DNA of 64,000 nucleotides from Cinclus cinclus (GCF_963662255.1 NC_085055.1:1163979-1227978); one strand, 5' to 3'. Numbered from the stretch's first letter, positions 23,301 to 33,454 are shown. Program-made: numbers and translations. Notes: generated by a model from the letters alone, not told the origin.

Positions 23301-26300
23301 GCTTTAGGAGCCTCTCTAAATTAAGGGGTATAATGTAGCATGAGTAAGTAGTGCATCATTTAATTTTGGTTGCAGAAGGGCCTTGGGGAAACACTGTCCT
23401 GTAAACGATTTAAAGCAAGTAAATTATAGTCTAAGAGGGAAGCAAGAACTGGACTTGCATGTGGCTGCCTAATCTCACAATATGGAATAAGTAGTAGGCT
23501 AATAAGAGAAATAAAGGGCTCTTGTTGAAATTAATTTTTGAGGTATTGAGCAGCCCTATTCAATGTAGTTAATAATCAAAGGAAATTATTTTTATTTTTT
23601 ATTTTTTTTCAAGCAATAAAGTGAAACTTTTGTTTTGCAACCTGCGTAAAAATCTTTATTGATTTTGTAAGAAAAAATAAAATCCCTGTGATTTCCTGCA
23701 GTGGTGAATGCAGCCCATTCATTCTATAATGGCACAACAACTCTGCCTATCTCAGATGAGGACAGAACTCCACGTAAAAGAATTAGCAAGACCTTGAATA
23801 TGACTACAAGTCCTGAAGAAAAGAGAAAAATTATCGGTGACACCTTTGTTAAGGTAATGTTGATTTGTTGTTTGGTTGAGGTTTTTAAATGTTGTGATTC
23901 CTGGGTACATCTTTTACTCTTTGATCAGTGGCATTGGTGCTTGTGTAAGCTGTGGGTGACCCCAGAAGCCTTTGGGAAGTGACAGGGAGAATATTTAACA
24001 GATGTTCCTGTACTCTGGGGATATTTTTTTCCATTTTCTGTTCACCAAAAGATGGGTGTTTCAGCACCCATTTCAGAACAGTGTTTCAGCAGTGGGACAG
24101 TGGCACTGTTGGTTTGCTGGTCATTTGTGCTTTTACAGCTCTCTGCCATGGGTCAGACAATTAATTCATTTTTCTTGAGAGCTTTGACAGCCCCAGAAGT
24201 GCCAAAACTCTTCCTTTCTGTGCCCACCCTGCAGATTGCCAACGAGGTCATCGGGGAGATGAACCTGAAACCCGAGGAGGTTTTTCTTGCTCAGGGCACC
24301 CTCAGACCTGACCTGATCGAGAGTGCTTCCCTGGTGGCCAGTGGCAAGGCTGAGGTGATCAAAACCCACCACAACGACACCGAGCTGATCCGCAAGCTGC
24401 GTGAGGAGGTACAAGTGGCACACTGCTGCCTCTGCCACAAACTGAGCACCCACAACCAAAGTGACTGTCACTGACAGGACCCTGCTGTGCCCCTGAGAGT
24501 CTGTTGTAATTTGTAGTTTATTGCGTGTCTTTTGTTGCCAAGGAGCTGTCTATCTTCAGTCCAGAAAAGCTTTTTGAACTCCTTCCTGTGCACAGCTCTT
24601 TAGTGTTAGGGACACTAAAGGTGGGACACTGCCTGATTTGATTTTCTGGGTTTGGAATGGGGAGTTCTCTGACTGTATTATATTCTAAGGAAGAACCAGC
24701 ACAGGAGAGACCTCACCCAGCAGTCTGCTGGAAGGTGCTCAGTTACCACCAACTCCAAGGACTAATGATCCCCATTTCTAATACGATCCCTGCACGAAGT
24801 GTCTTGGAGTTGTGAGTTGTTTTCAACATCCAGCAGGGACAAGAAAGGTCTGGATTCATGCAGGCAGGGCTAGCTTGGCCTTACAGCTCGCTCTGCTCTG
24901 CTGGAACCATGGATCCTTCTGGCACAAGCTGGGACTTCTGGTCTCACCCACTGGGCTGCAGCTGCTCTACAAAGCCCACATTCACATGGAATTTCTTTCC
25001 AGTGTTTATAGAATCATTGGCACTGGTGCTGTGAGGTCAGGCCAGTTTGGGTGCCAGAACCTAAACATGTGAGGCTTTTTGTTTGGATATATGAGCTGGT
25101 GTGTAAAATGCATTTTTAAATTATTTTTTTAATTCTCTTTTTAGGGTAAGGTAATAGAACCACTGAAAGACTTTCATAAAGATGAAGTGCGAGTGTTGGG
25201 AAGAGAGCTTGGTCTTCCTGAAGAGCTGGTTTCCAGGCATCCCTTCCCAGGTATGGAGCTGGTGGATCACAGCAGTGTTCTTCAGCAGATCCAGATCAAC
25301 TGCAGTATAAAACTCATCTTCAAACACAGAAAAAAAAAAAATAGCTTTTTACTTAAGCACAGTCTTCCAGGAAAAGATGACTTGAGAGCAGCTTGCTAAA
25401 TACACGTCATGTTTTATAACTGAGCCTTTGTTTGGCTTGGTGGAGAAGCCAAAGGAAGAGTTCTCAGTAGCTGCAGTGAGCTCTGCCTGAGCTGCCACGT
25501 GGATCTGATCTGGAATAATGGCCTGGCTCTGCCTTTCCAAGGGGTATCTGCTGTCTTGAAAGTAAATGCTCAACATTTCTAACACGAGTTCTCCACTAGA
25601 AGACAGCAAAGTCAATAATTGTGGGCTGGTTTGTTTGTGTCCTGGGGGTTGTTAGGACAACTGAAGTTTGGCTACATTGGCAGAATACACAGTACTTAAA
25701 GACTGACTCTGTTCCGCACTTTCAGGTGAAAACCACCTTCCTGTTATTTGGTACAACCTTTTTTCCAATGTTACTTTGCAGGTCCTGGCCTAGCAATCAG
25801 AGTGATCTGTGCTGAGGAACCTTACGTGTGCAAAGACTTCCCAGAAACAAACAACATCTTGAAAATAGTGGCAGATTTTTCTGCGAGTGTGAAAAAGGTA
25901 AGGAAATCCTGAATTTTAATTTTGAGTGGTGGTTCTGTAATGACAGGCAGTGAGGTTTAGTCTGCTAAAAGGTTAAGAGAACTGGTTTGTGCTCTTGAAG
26001 GAATGCTGCCTCCAAGTACAGCTCAGCTGAAGCTGTTCAGTGGAATTTTTAGTGCTGTGATGCTGCAAGTGTTGAACCATTCCTGGAAAACGGAACTTGA
26101 TTTACCTTTCAGACAGTAAACAATTTCTGTTGTAGTTAAACTTTGTGCAGATGAGATCACAGGAAGTGTCAGGAAAAGATCTTCCCTCCCTGAAAGAGTT
26201 GTAACATTCTAGGTTTGCACACCCCAAAAATCACTGGGTGTGTAAATGCAAGTGCAGGAGCCAGGAGCTGGTGCTGGCCAGGTGCCCTGATCCAAAACCT

Positions 26301-29300
26301 GTAATTTTGAGTGGGTGATGTTTGACTTCCAGATCTCCTAACTGTGCTGACCTTTGTGGTGCCTGTCAGTCATTAGAGAGGTCTGCTCTGAGGTGTGAGT
26401 TCAAACCAACTTCCAGAATCTTTTTGGTAAATCCTGAAGGGCAGGGATTTCAGTCTGCCTTCCTTTAGAAGATATGGAGCTGTGGTGCCATAAAACTGAA
26501 AAGTGCAGCTTTGTGAAGGAGAAAATGAGCTCAGGAAAAGAGTTTCCCCTAAGGCCTTGGAGAGCTTCATCTTAAAATGCAGTGTAATCCCAGCAAAGTG
26601 CTTTTGCTAATGTTTACTTGTCAGATGAGAGGTATCTTCTAAAGAGTTCCAAGGGGTAAATGTAGACTAAGCAAACAATTACTTAAATAACAATTTGACA
26701 ATTCTACTTGTGCTGTCCAAGTTCTGTTTGAGGGCCTGGGAGCTTTGTTTAATTCCAGTTGATTGCTCTGTATCCTTGCCCAGCCTCACACGTTGCTGCA
26801 GAGGGTGAAGGCGTGCACGAGTGAGGAGGACCAGGAGAAGCTGATGCAGATCACAAGCCTACATTCACTGAATGCCTTCTTGCTACCAATCAAAACTGTG
26901 GGAGTGCAGGTACAGGCCTCTGTCATGTTTTATCTCCCTTTTCTGCCAGAGTCAGGACTGAATGCTCCAGACAGTATTTCTTGTTTGAACTCAGATGTTC
27001 ATTGACTCTTATCTGTAGTACAGTCCCACAAGCTGTGAGTTCTACAGCACTTCAAGCTAACAAACTAAAAATGGAGCCCCATCTCTCTCTCTCTCTCTCT
27101 CTCTACAAGGCTTTTTAAGGGCAAACTGTCCAATTAAGAAAAGCCACCTGAATTATTTTTACTTTTAACCCAATAACCAACCACCTGTGGACTTTTCTAT
27201 CCAATTAAACAAGATCACCTAGACCCATGAAGAAGAAGGTGAGGAAGGACGAACTTCTGCCCTAAAACCCCCAAGTTGCTTTATATATATTACTGTATTC
27301 CAAACCCCCAAATTCTAAGTTTTCCACTGTGTGATATTAGACACTTCTATTCAAACTTCACACCCATAATCGCAGTTCTGTCATTCAGTTTTTTGGAAGC
27401 CTCTTCCACAGCCTCAGTGTTTTCCTGGGGGTCAGTGCCTGTCAGCACAGAAAGTCTAAAACTCTTCAGTGAGCAGGGCTCCTTGCAGGGCTGTGCTGGG
27501 AGCAGGTCAGGCTCTGGGAACACATCTCTGCTACTACAGGGAGTGACAGGAGCTTGGCTGAGCAAGGGGAGCTGGAGGAGGCTGTGCCAGCCTGGTCCTG
27601 GGGGTGCAGGGCAGGGTTGGGGTCCTTGAGCTCAGTGCCAGGGGCTCTCTGGGGACCTTGTCCCACCCAGGGGGGGCTGCTCACTCCCCAGCAGATGCTG
27701 CAGCCCCCTGAGCTCTGCTGGCCCCACTGAGTCTCAGGAATCAAAATGTCACTGGCTGCATTGGGTTAAAATCCCACTTTCCTGCATTAGGAGGTGGATG
27801 TGGCCCTTCCCAGTTCTTTTATGAGCTGTGCTGATCCCTGTCCTTGGGAAAGGAGGAGCTGGAGCATGCAGGAACAGTAGGATGTGTGCAGCAGCCAAGT
27901 TCCCTTTCCCTCCCTCTGGGCACACACACAGACCAGGTGCAGGTGTAGAGCTGGCACTTGTGGAACTGTGCAGTAACTCAGGACATTTCCTTACTGAGCA
28001 GTCGTGGCTTTCTCTGCACTCTCTGTGTTGAATTCCTCCTCATATTTTGTTTCCAGCTGCCTAATGCTGTGTATGGCTCTTTGCAGTCAGCTTTGGTTAC
28101 TGTTTCAGGCTGCCGTGTCACCAAATTTCTGTGCTTTGTCACCAAATTTCTGTGCTTTGTCACCAAAATACCAACACTGGCCACTGCAGATGAGTCTTCC
28201 CAGTCTGAATATTTCCTTTTACACCTCTGTCATCTCACTCTGTATTTTCTCCCCTACTCAGACTCTCACTGGAGTCACCAGCTCAGTGTCTGCTAAATGT
28301 TGACCCAGACTGGTCGTGTGACCTGCAGGAAGGGGCTGTGAGTGGCTTTGGCAGCAGAGCTCATGCTCAGGGTGATTCTTTGTGCTCTCCAGGGTGACTG
28401 TCGCTCGTACAGCTACGTCTGTGGCATCTCCAGTAAGGATGCTCCACACTGGGAGTCCCTGATGTTTCTTGCCAGGCTCATACCACGCATGTGCCACAAC
28501 ATCAACAGGTGAGTATTGATTTGCTTTTATTTTTAATTATCTAATTCATGTATGGAAGTTTAGCAGGTGCAAACATTTCTGTTTGATCTGGGATGTCATA
28601 TTTTTGTATGTTGGACAGGTGTATCATGCAGAGGTCACAAATACACAATAAATCAAAATACGGATTTATTTCCAGCTTGAAAAGAAATTGCTGGCCTGTA
28701 TCCTTGGATTAGGCAGCATCCACTATAATTTATGCAAATCTCTTCTGCAAGACTCCAACCTGGTGCTGAGCTGTGATGTGCTGCAGTTTGGTTTGCCTTT
28801 GTGTCAGGAAGGGATTTGTGTGGGGCTGTCAGTTCTGGTGGCACAGGGAGAGCTCCAAAGCTGGGCAGTTTGATCTTAATTGAGCTCTCTGAGGATACAT
28901 TTTCTACCTACTTGAGTCCATAACTTTTCCAGCAGCTGAAGGTGCTTAGACATGAAATCAACTCTGGAGAATTATACCCTCCTTGCCTGGCTGTTTGGGA
29001 TTTCTGCCAAAACTGCTTAGAATTGCTTATAGCAAAACTTCATTTTCTCACATAAGTGACACCTACTGACAGAGCTTTTGCTCTGAAAGGCGAGACCTGG
29101 AATTGCAAGGTACCTGTTTAAATTAAGTGCAAAGGGGGCAAAAGGAAGGCATAAATCAGGATTGCCTGTGCAGTTCCAGAGTATGTCAAAAAATGAAAAT
29201 AAAAGCCAGTTTCTGGCTTTAGAGCACTGCTGATTTCTTGAAGCTCTGCTGAATTTAATGCTGCCCTCCTGAACATCCCACAGCTCTGGGAGCTCTGCTG

Positions 29301-32300
29301 TCCCCAGGATCTCTGCAGGCTCTACTGCTGTTCCAGGGGCACTGAGGAGGGCACTGGCATAGCTGATTTCCTGCCCAGCTGTGCTCACAGGCTTGTATTC
29401 CAAACAAATCCCCACAGTACAAACCAACATGTCTCTGTGTGTTTTGGATTTTAGACAAGGACTCCTGCTTTGTGGCTGCAGCCTCAGAGCTGCTGTGAGC
29501 ACCTCGTGGTGAATCCATGCACGAGGCCACTCAAACTCTGCTTCTTGTTCTGCAGCATCTGAAACGCAAGGAATGAAAGAAAAAACATAAAAATTGATGT
29601 GACTGCTTGAAATTCAGAAAATGTCGTGTTGCAGATGTACTTTCGTAGATTTATAATTTGCAATTAGCACCCTGTGCTGAAAACCCTTTGTTAACAATAA
29701 GGTGTGGCATTTAATGGGGCGTTTGGGTGGTTTCCTGTTAAAAAAATTTAAGCAGAGTAAACCGCCATGCTGTTTTCTAGCTGTGTTTTCTCCCTGTGGC
29801 ACTGAAGAAGCAGGTTGGAGGCAATCTGGTTTATTCTGTGTGTTGCAGAGTCGTGTACGTGTTTGGCCCCCCTGTCAAGGAGCCCCCCACAGATGTCACC
29901 CCCACCTTCCTGACCACAGGAGTCCTCAGCACTTTACGTCAAGCTGACTTTGAGGCTCACAACATTCTCAGGGAGTCTGGTAGGTGCTCTACCACATCCC
30001 AGGGGTCAGACCCATGTTTCCAGATCCCTGCAAACCCAGTGGGCATAATCAGAGTGGTTCTGTCAAAACCTGCAGGCAGATATCTCCAAAAAGGTGATCA
30101 GTTAGTGGAACGATAGGGAAAAGTTGTGGAAGCTGATAGCTAAAGGCCAGGAATTAATTTTAGGGGATTTGGGAGACTGGTTTGCTTTTGACACACCACA
30201 AAACTCAAAGCTGATGTGCTCCACTGTCAGGCAACTCAGTCACCCAAATCCCTTCTCTTTGCTGATCTGTGTTTAGCTGAGATGAAGAAACTTGACATAG
30301 CTTTTAAATAGTGCTGCTCTGGGAAAAGCCAAGTTTCTCATGGGGGTGATGCTCACAGCCTGTGGTGGTTTCAGATTCCTTAACTTGAAGTCAAAGCTGC
30401 AACCCCAACCCTGCAGAGCCAGGCAGTGTGGAGTCCCCTGGATGTGCTGCACAGGCAGAGCCTGGGAATAAATAGTTCTGAGGTTCAGCCTCTTTAGTTT
30501 TTTACTTAATTACCTTTGGAGATGTGATCTGTGTGGGAAGCACTGCATCAGCCCTGCCTGTATTTGGTATAAATCAAGTTACAACGGATCCCTGTCTTTG
30601 AGGAACCATGTTCAGTTTGCAGAGGAACAGAATTTGTACAGAATTAACCTCAGAAGGCTGAGATAACACTGTTGGCTGTGTTGGTAAAGCTGTAGCTGTG
30701 CCTTGCTAACTTTTGGTGACACTTGGCTTTGTGTGAATGAATTGCTCCTAAAAATAAGCCTGGTGTTGTGGTTTAGTGAAAAAGCCTCCCTGTGCAGCAG
30801 CTCAGGCCAGGGCTGGCAGAGGGAGAGAGCCTGAGCAGTGCGAGCTCCACACACCTGGGTTTTTGAATTTTAGCTCATTGCAACAGAGAAACTGGGGAGC
30901 TGTGCATTGTCTTTCAGAAGGAGGTGTTGGAAAATCAGGGAAATGTGATTGTCTGGAGTTGCCTGCCCACCACGAGCCAGGGATACTGGGGAGCTTTCTC
31001 CTGAGTGTTGCAAAGGATATTTCGAAGGTTTATTTAGGAGCATCTCTTTATTGGGCTTGATATGGGGACTGATAAAACCCCATGGGTTTATGTTATTTGG
31101 GAAGGGAAGTGGCTCTTCAATTGATGCACAGTGAATTACAGGGATAACAGAGATTAGCTGGGATTTTTCTGCGTGCCTGCAAAGGCTGAGGATCATCCCA
31201 AGTGGCAGTTTGTAGAATCTCAGAATGGGTTGGGTTGGAAGGGACATTACCATCTGTTCCAGTCCCTGGGGACACCTTCCACTTATCCCAGACTGCTCCA
31301 AGCCCTGTCCAGCCTGGCCTTGGAGCCTTCCAGGGATCCAGGGGCAGCCACAGCTGCTCTGGGAACCTGTGCCAGTGCTTTCCCAGTGCCCTCCCAGTGC
31401 TGGTTTGCAGCTGCAGAGCTGCACCACTGCTGTGGCACCAGAGGGAGCAGATCCCACAGGATGTGGGAGCAGCTGCTGGTCTGGAGCTGGAAGCCCAGGT
31501 GGGAATTGTGCCGAGCCTGCGCCATGCTCGTCCGCGAGCCCAGCTAACCGTGTGCCCCCCGTGTGCCCCAGGCTTCGCTGGGAAGATCAGCCAGATGCCA
31601 ATCATCCTGACCCCGCTGCATTTCGACCGGGACCCCCTGCAGAAGCAGCCCTCGTGCCAGAGGTCTGTGGTCATCAGGCCCTTCATCACCAGTGACTTCA
31701 TGACAGGCATCGCTGCCACGCCGGGCAGCGAGGTGCCCGAGGAGGTGAGGGTCATTCAAACCAGGACGTTGTCATACTCCCGTTGAAATTTCAAATAAAT
31801 ACTGGCCCCGTAACAGCTGAACAAGGTTACGGCAGCTAAATTAATTCTAAGCCCTCAAAGCCAAACTGAAACCTGAAATCTGTCAAGTTAATCCATATAT
31901 AATTAAAAATACAAACCAACAATGATTGTTATTTAATCCAAAGTAATCTCTCAAACATATTACTAATACAAATTAATGTCTCAAAAGTTCAACCGATCTA
32001 TGCTTATTTCCTAAACACATCCTTTAAAAAATAAACTGCATAACTACAAAAACAAACACTTCAAAAATAAAAATCTTACTAAAATATTAAAAACAGGTCT
32101 GGGGATTTTAAATAAATTCAAAAAATATTAATAAATAAACAAACCACAACAGCTAATAATTTTACAAAATTAAACTACCCCTACAATCATCCCTCCACCC
32201 AGCCTGACCTCATCTCAGCTCTCCCTCACAACCTTCATTTTGATTTTCTTGCCTTTTTTTTTTTTTTATTCTTTTTTTCTCTTTTATAAATAATCATTGG

Positions 32301-33454
32301 AAAGAATGTTGTGGCATTTTGGGGGGAAAAAATAACCTAACAAAATGAGGGGCTGGCAGATGGGTATGACAAACTTCAAGGCTTTTGAGCAGACCTGGAC
32401 CAAAATGTCACCCCAGCCATTCATGGCATTTGGAATTAATTTTTGCATCAGTAATTGGGAATTTCCTGGCGTTAGGAATTGCCTTTGTTTGGCACTTCTG
32501 CTTGTACTGGGACTTGCAGGTTAAAATCTCAGTGTCCTGTTTGCTTTTTAGGTCATTAAAAGGACTTAGGAGTCAGGTTCAAGCTCTTTTTTTTGTTTGT
32601 TTTTGGCTTTTTTTAATGGGAAACTTTATCAGTGTCCAGTCAAGTACTTTGTCCGTCTGGGAATGCACTGTAGGAATAGGGTTGACCTTTTATTTTAAAC
32701 ACACTTGAGGAGCATATGAGCATTGCTTAGTAATTGTATATAGTTGAAGTCCTCTACTTTAAGGCAGCCTATCCATGGAAAGAACAGTTCAGGTTGCCAT
32801 GTGAACTATCCCACTGTAAAAAATAAGGATTCATTTGACCTCAGTGTTTGTGTTTAAAAACAGCCAAACACCATAAAACCTACCCCCAAACAAAAAAAAC
32901 CCTGCATTCCTCAAAATGAAAAATGGTCATTTTAAGGCTAGGTAGCAGTGTGGTGACTAAATAATAGAGGTTATAGAGAATAATCATATTTATGGGGGAA
33001 ATAATAATAATGTTTTTCTGTACAGAGCAATGCACTGTTAATTTGTGCTTTCACTATAAGCAGTGTGTCATGTAAGTGGTGTTGGGAGCTGGGGGATTTT
33101 TAAGGAAGCTGAACCCTGCTACCATGGGTTACTTGTGAGCTCTGGAAGATGGCTCTGACTGGAGACCAGAAGTTTTCTTGCAGCTGATTTTATTTCATGC
33201 CTGGTGGCAGCATGCTGATAGCAGCAGGCTCTTCTCTCTGTGTCCAGCAGAACTGGTGGGAGCAGTTTGCCCTCAAGCTTTTCTGGGGTGGTTTTCATCA
33301 GATCTGTTTCACACACTGTTTTTTCTGATATTCTGTTTCCCCTCCACCACAGGTTGTGTTGAAAATGGTGGCAGAGATCAAGAAGATCCCTGGCATCTCT
33401 CGGGTGATGTATGACTTGACATCAAAGCCACCAGGAACTACGGAGTGGGAGTAA
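7967..33454 (+). CDS. GMPS: GMPS, GMP synthase (glutamine-hydrolysing), complete, 16 coding exons
   Basis: Sixteen exons join to 2082 nt, 693 codons plus TAA, exactly the length of human GMPS. The enzyme converts XMP, ATP and glutamine to GMP in the cytosol, the last step of de novo guanylate synthesis. The N-terminal class I glutamine amidotransferase has the nucleophile Cys104 in GICYGMQ (exon 3) and His190/Glu192 in FHPE (exon 6). The ATP pyrophosphatase domain opens with SGGVDS at 244-249 (exon 7). The C-terminal XMP-binding/dimerisation part ends KPPGTTEWE. Every intron is GT-AG with consistent phases. Introns 4, 8, 9, 10 and 11 show nothing notable; intron 5 has a (GT)n at 19564-19579. 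The acceptors of exons 2 and 7 are embedded in tandem repeats. Confidence 0.99.
8494..8735 (+). repeat. Imperfect 154-bp-spaced direct duplication
   Basis: ATCTAGTTTGC, GTTTTGAGTGCTCG, GCTTNGNCCCTGTGTAAG and TTTTCTGNCACG occur in the same order at about 8494-8590 and 8648-8730. A short internal GTTTTTGAGTGCTCG repeat adds a third copy of part of the unit. Confidence 0.8.
12025..12145 (+). repeat. CR1-like LINE fragment
   Basis: GGTTTAGGCTGGATATCAAG, TTTCCTGACAGAAAGG and GTCTCCATCCCTG follow the order of the CR1 3' coding/UTR region. Confidence 0.65.
12243..12815 (+). repeat. Minisatellite (31-32 bp units, 62-bp higher-order part) abutting GMPS exon 2
   Basis: Units around GGGATCTCTGATCTGGGTG and GGGTGACTC repeat with periods near 31-32 bp, and a 62-bp block occurs twice at about 12308-12432. 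The last part is a regular 32-bp ladder with unit starts at 12627, 12659, 12691, 12723, 12755 and 12787. The final unit ends in the AG of the exon 2 splice acceptor (12814-12815). Confidence 0.93.
12816..12997 (+). CDS. GMPS: GMPS coding exon 2
   Basis: Residues 10-70, [11 protein letters not shown]... then [18 protein letters not shown], the start of the amidotransferase domain. Acceptor GTTGACAG has no polypyrimidine tract because it sits in a G-rich minisatellite. Donor CCG|GTACGT. The Arg codon is split CG|A with exon 3. Confidence 0.97.
13020..13510 (-). mobile_element. LTR-like dispersed repeat, copy A
   Basis: Shares nearly its whole length with 20398-20907. On the minus strand a TATAAATA box (13190-13197) is followed about 140 bp later by AATAAA (13049-13054), the order expected for an LTR promoter and polyadenylation signal. 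No coding region accompanies it, so it is probably a solo LTR of an old endogenous retrovirus. The family name cannot be assigned without a repeat library. Confidence 0.6.
15635..15790 (+). repeat. CR1-like LINE fragment
   Basis: GGAGGTTTGGGATGGATATC and AGGAAAGATTCTTCC lead into GGCACTGCCCAGGCTCCCCA and a short AT tail. Confidence 0.7.
16985..17099 (+). CDS. GMPS: GMPS coding exon 3 (catalytic cysteine)
   Basis: Residues 70-108. [20 protein letters not shown] is followed by [10 protein letters not shown] with the amidotransferase nucleophile Cys104. Acceptor CTGCAG, donor CAG|GTGCTG (a weak match to consensus), phase 0. Confidence 0.98.
17100..18266 (+). other. GMPS intron 3
   Basis: Holds one CR1-like fragment (about 17325-17555). 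The open frame running on from exon 3 ends at a TAA at 17166-17168 and is intronic. Confidence 0.8.
17325..17555 (+). repeat. CR1-like LINE fragment
   Basis: One of the best preserved copies. It has GGTAGATTTGGATTGGA, CAGAGCAGCTGTGGCTGCCC, a GGCCAGGTTGGACACTGG segment and a CTTCAAGGTCCTTCCAACCC end. Confidence 0.85.
18267..18364 (+). CDS. GMPS: GMPS coding exon 4
   Basis: Residues 109-141, [20 protein letters not shown] then [12 protein letters not shown]. Acceptor TCTGCAG; donor AG|GTGCTC splits an Arg codon. Confidence 0.98.
19311..19414 (+). CDS. GMPS: GMPS coding exon 5
   Basis: Residues 141-176, [20 protein letters not shown] then [14 protein letters not shown]. Acceptor GGTTTAG; donor GCAG|GTATTT splits a Gly codon after its first base. 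Confidence 0.98.
19564..19579. repeat. (GT)n microsatellite
   Basis: Eight GT units in GMPS intron 5. Confidence 0.9.
20069..20262 (+). CDS. GMPS: GMPS coding exon 6 (His/Glu of catalytic triad)
   Basis: Residues 176-240. [17 protein letters not shown] carries His190 and Glu192 of the amidotransferase triad; the exon then encodes the domain linker ending SSKVL. Acceptor GTGCCAG; donor CTG|GTGAGT, phase 0. Confidence 0.98.
20263..21992 (+). other. GMPS intron 6
   Basis: Holds LTR-like copy B (20398-20907), a stretch from about 21170 to 21570 that looks repeat-derived but that I cannot name, and the tandem array of exon 7 5' ends (21600-21992). Confidence 0.75.
20398..20907 (-). mobile_element. 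LTR-like dispersed repeat, copy B
   Basis: Best preserved of the three copies. On the minus strand TATAAATA (20558-20565) is followed by AATAAA (20423-20428). The plus strand carries CTATCCAACC, CAAATTCCAAACCCTTCACC and GTGTCAGAAAGCACAGAACA, all shared with 13020-13510. No adjoining gag or pol sequence is visible. Confidence 0.6.
21600..22035 (+). repeat. Tandem duplications of the GMPS exon 7 splice acceptor and 5' end
   Basis: Copies begin (first exon-like base) at 21619, 21798, 21895 and 21993, each as GGCAG|GTGCTGCTCAGTGG. A fifth copy with the acceptor deleted lies at about 21704-21750. The GGACTCCAC landmark is at 21639, 21721, 21818, 21915 and 22013, giving steps of 82, 97, 97 and 98 bp. 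Only the last copy continues into GCGCTGCTGAACCGC and is the real exon; the others run into CATTTCCCTGTGCCCAGCTGA. Confidence 0.95.
21993..22158 (+). CDS. GMPS: GMPS coding exon 7 (ATP-binding SGGVDS loop)
   Basis: Residues 241-296, [20 protein letters not shown] and [20 protein letters not shown], the start of the ATP pyrophosphatase domain. The acceptor CCTGGCAG is the last of a series of near-identical acceptors. Donor AAAG|GTACCT splits a Val codon after one base. Confidence 0.97.
22311..22420 (+). repeat. Two-copy 56-bp tandem duplication
   Basis: GCTCACAGCATTTAAACCTG followed by TTTAGGCCTTGTT and TGGAGCA occurs at 22311 and again at 22367, with mild divergence. Confidence 0.9.
22735..22795 (+). 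repeat. CR1-like 3' tail
   Basis: GTTGGTTGGACTCAGTGGTC, GGAGGTCTTTTCCAACC and TATGGTTCTGTGA match the classic avian CR1 3' terminus. Confidence 0.8.
23702..23853 (+). CDS. GMPS: GMPS coding exon 8
   Basis: Residues 296-346, [20 protein letters not shown] then [20 protein letters not shown], ending GDTFVK. Acceptor TTCCTGCAG; donor AAG|GTAATG, phase 0. Confidence 0.98.
24235..24408 (+). CDS. GMPS: GMPS coding exon 9
   Basis: Residues 347-404. [40 protein letters not shown] and [18 protein letters not shown] include the conserved [11 protein letters not shown] and KTHHN motifs of the pyrophosphatase domain. 58 whole codons; donor GAG|GTACAA. Confidence 0.98.
25145..25250 (+). CDS. GMPS: GMPS coding exon 10
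   Basis: Residues 405-440, [20 protein letters not shown] then [15 protein letters not shown]. Acceptor CTTTTTAG; donor CCAG|GTATGG splits a Gly codon. Confidence 0.98.
25782..25897 (+). CDS. GMPS: GMPS coding exon 11
   Basis: Residues 440-478, [20 protein letters not shown] then [19 protein letters not shown]. Acceptor TTTGCAG; donor AAG|GTAAGG. Confidence 0.98.
26784..26909 (+). CDS. GMPS: GMPS coding exon 12
   Basis: Residues 479-520, [20 protein letters not shown] then [20 protein letters not shown]. Exactly 42 codons; acceptor TTGCCCAG, donor CAG|GTACAG. Confidence 0.98.
26990..27475 (-). mobile_element. LTR-like dispersed repeat, copy C (diverged)
   Basis: Shares CTTATCTGTAGTACAG, AACCCAATAACCAACC, CTATCCAATTAA, CTGGGGGTCAGTG and the GTGTGATATTAGACACTTC segment with copies A and B in the same order and orientation, at clearly lower identity. 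A (CT)n run (about 27083-27103) has expanded inside it. Confidence 0.55.
28115..28168 (+). repeat. 23-bp tandem repeat, about 2.3 copies
   Basis: GTCACCAAATTTCTGTGCTT repeats directly in GMPS intron 12. Confidence 0.9.
28393..28508 (+). CDS. GMPS: GMPS coding exon 13
   Basis: Residues 521-559, [20 protein letters not shown] then [18 protein letters not shown], in the C-terminal dimerisation/XMP-binding part. Donor AG|GTGAGT splits an Arg codon. Confidence 0.98.
28509..29848 (+). other. GMPS intron 13
   Basis: A 1.3-kb intron with no repeat or coding segment I recognise. The 161-codon minus-strand open frame at 29017-29502 has no family resemblance I can name. Confidence 0.7.
29849..29979 (+). 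CDS. GMPS: GMPS coding exon 14
   Basis: Residues 559-603, [20 protein letters not shown] then [20 protein letters not shown]. Acceptor GTTGCAG; donor CTG|GTAGGT splits a Gly codon. Confidence 0.98.
29980..31571 (+). other. GMPS intron 14
   Basis: Contains one reverse-oriented CR1-like fragment (31210-31400). No other element recognised. Confidence 0.75.
31210..31400 (-). repeat. CR1-like LINE fragment
   Basis: Reverse complement of the standard block. GGGTTGGGTTGGAAGGGACA, CCAGACTGCTCCAAGCCC and CAGCCACAGCTGCTCTGGGA lie in the opposite order to the plus-strand copies. Confidence 0.85.
31572..31744 (+). CDS. GMPS: GMPS coding exon 15
   Basis: Residues 603-660, [40 protein letters not shown] and [17 protein letters not shown]. 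Acceptor GCCCCAG; donor GAG|GTGAGG. Confidence 0.98.
31745..33352 (+). other. GMPS intron 15
   Basis: Begins with a G-poor, A-rich island (about 31790-32180), then a poly-T stretch (32255-32280) and plain AT-rich sequence. Confidence 0.75.
33353..33454 (+). CDS. GMPS: GMPS coding exon 16 and stop
   Basis: Residues 661-693 and [23 protein letters not shown] is followed by [13 protein letters not shown], the conserved C-terminus that closes the XMP site. Acceptor ACCACAG. Confidence 0.98.
   Translation, partial: VVLKMVAEIKKIPGISRVMYDLTSKPPGTTEWE

Larger units (their letters stand above)
22159..23701 (+). other. GMPS intron 7
   Basis: Holds a 56-bp direct duplication (22311-22420), a short CR1-like tail (22735-22795) and an AT-rich end before the exon 8 acceptor. 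No coding content recognised. Confidence 0.75.
26910..28392 (+). other. GMPS intron 12
   Basis: Holds diverged LTR-like copy C (about 26990-27475) with a (CT)n inside it and a 23-bp tandem repeat (28115-28168). Otherwise nothing recognised. Confidence 0.75.
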
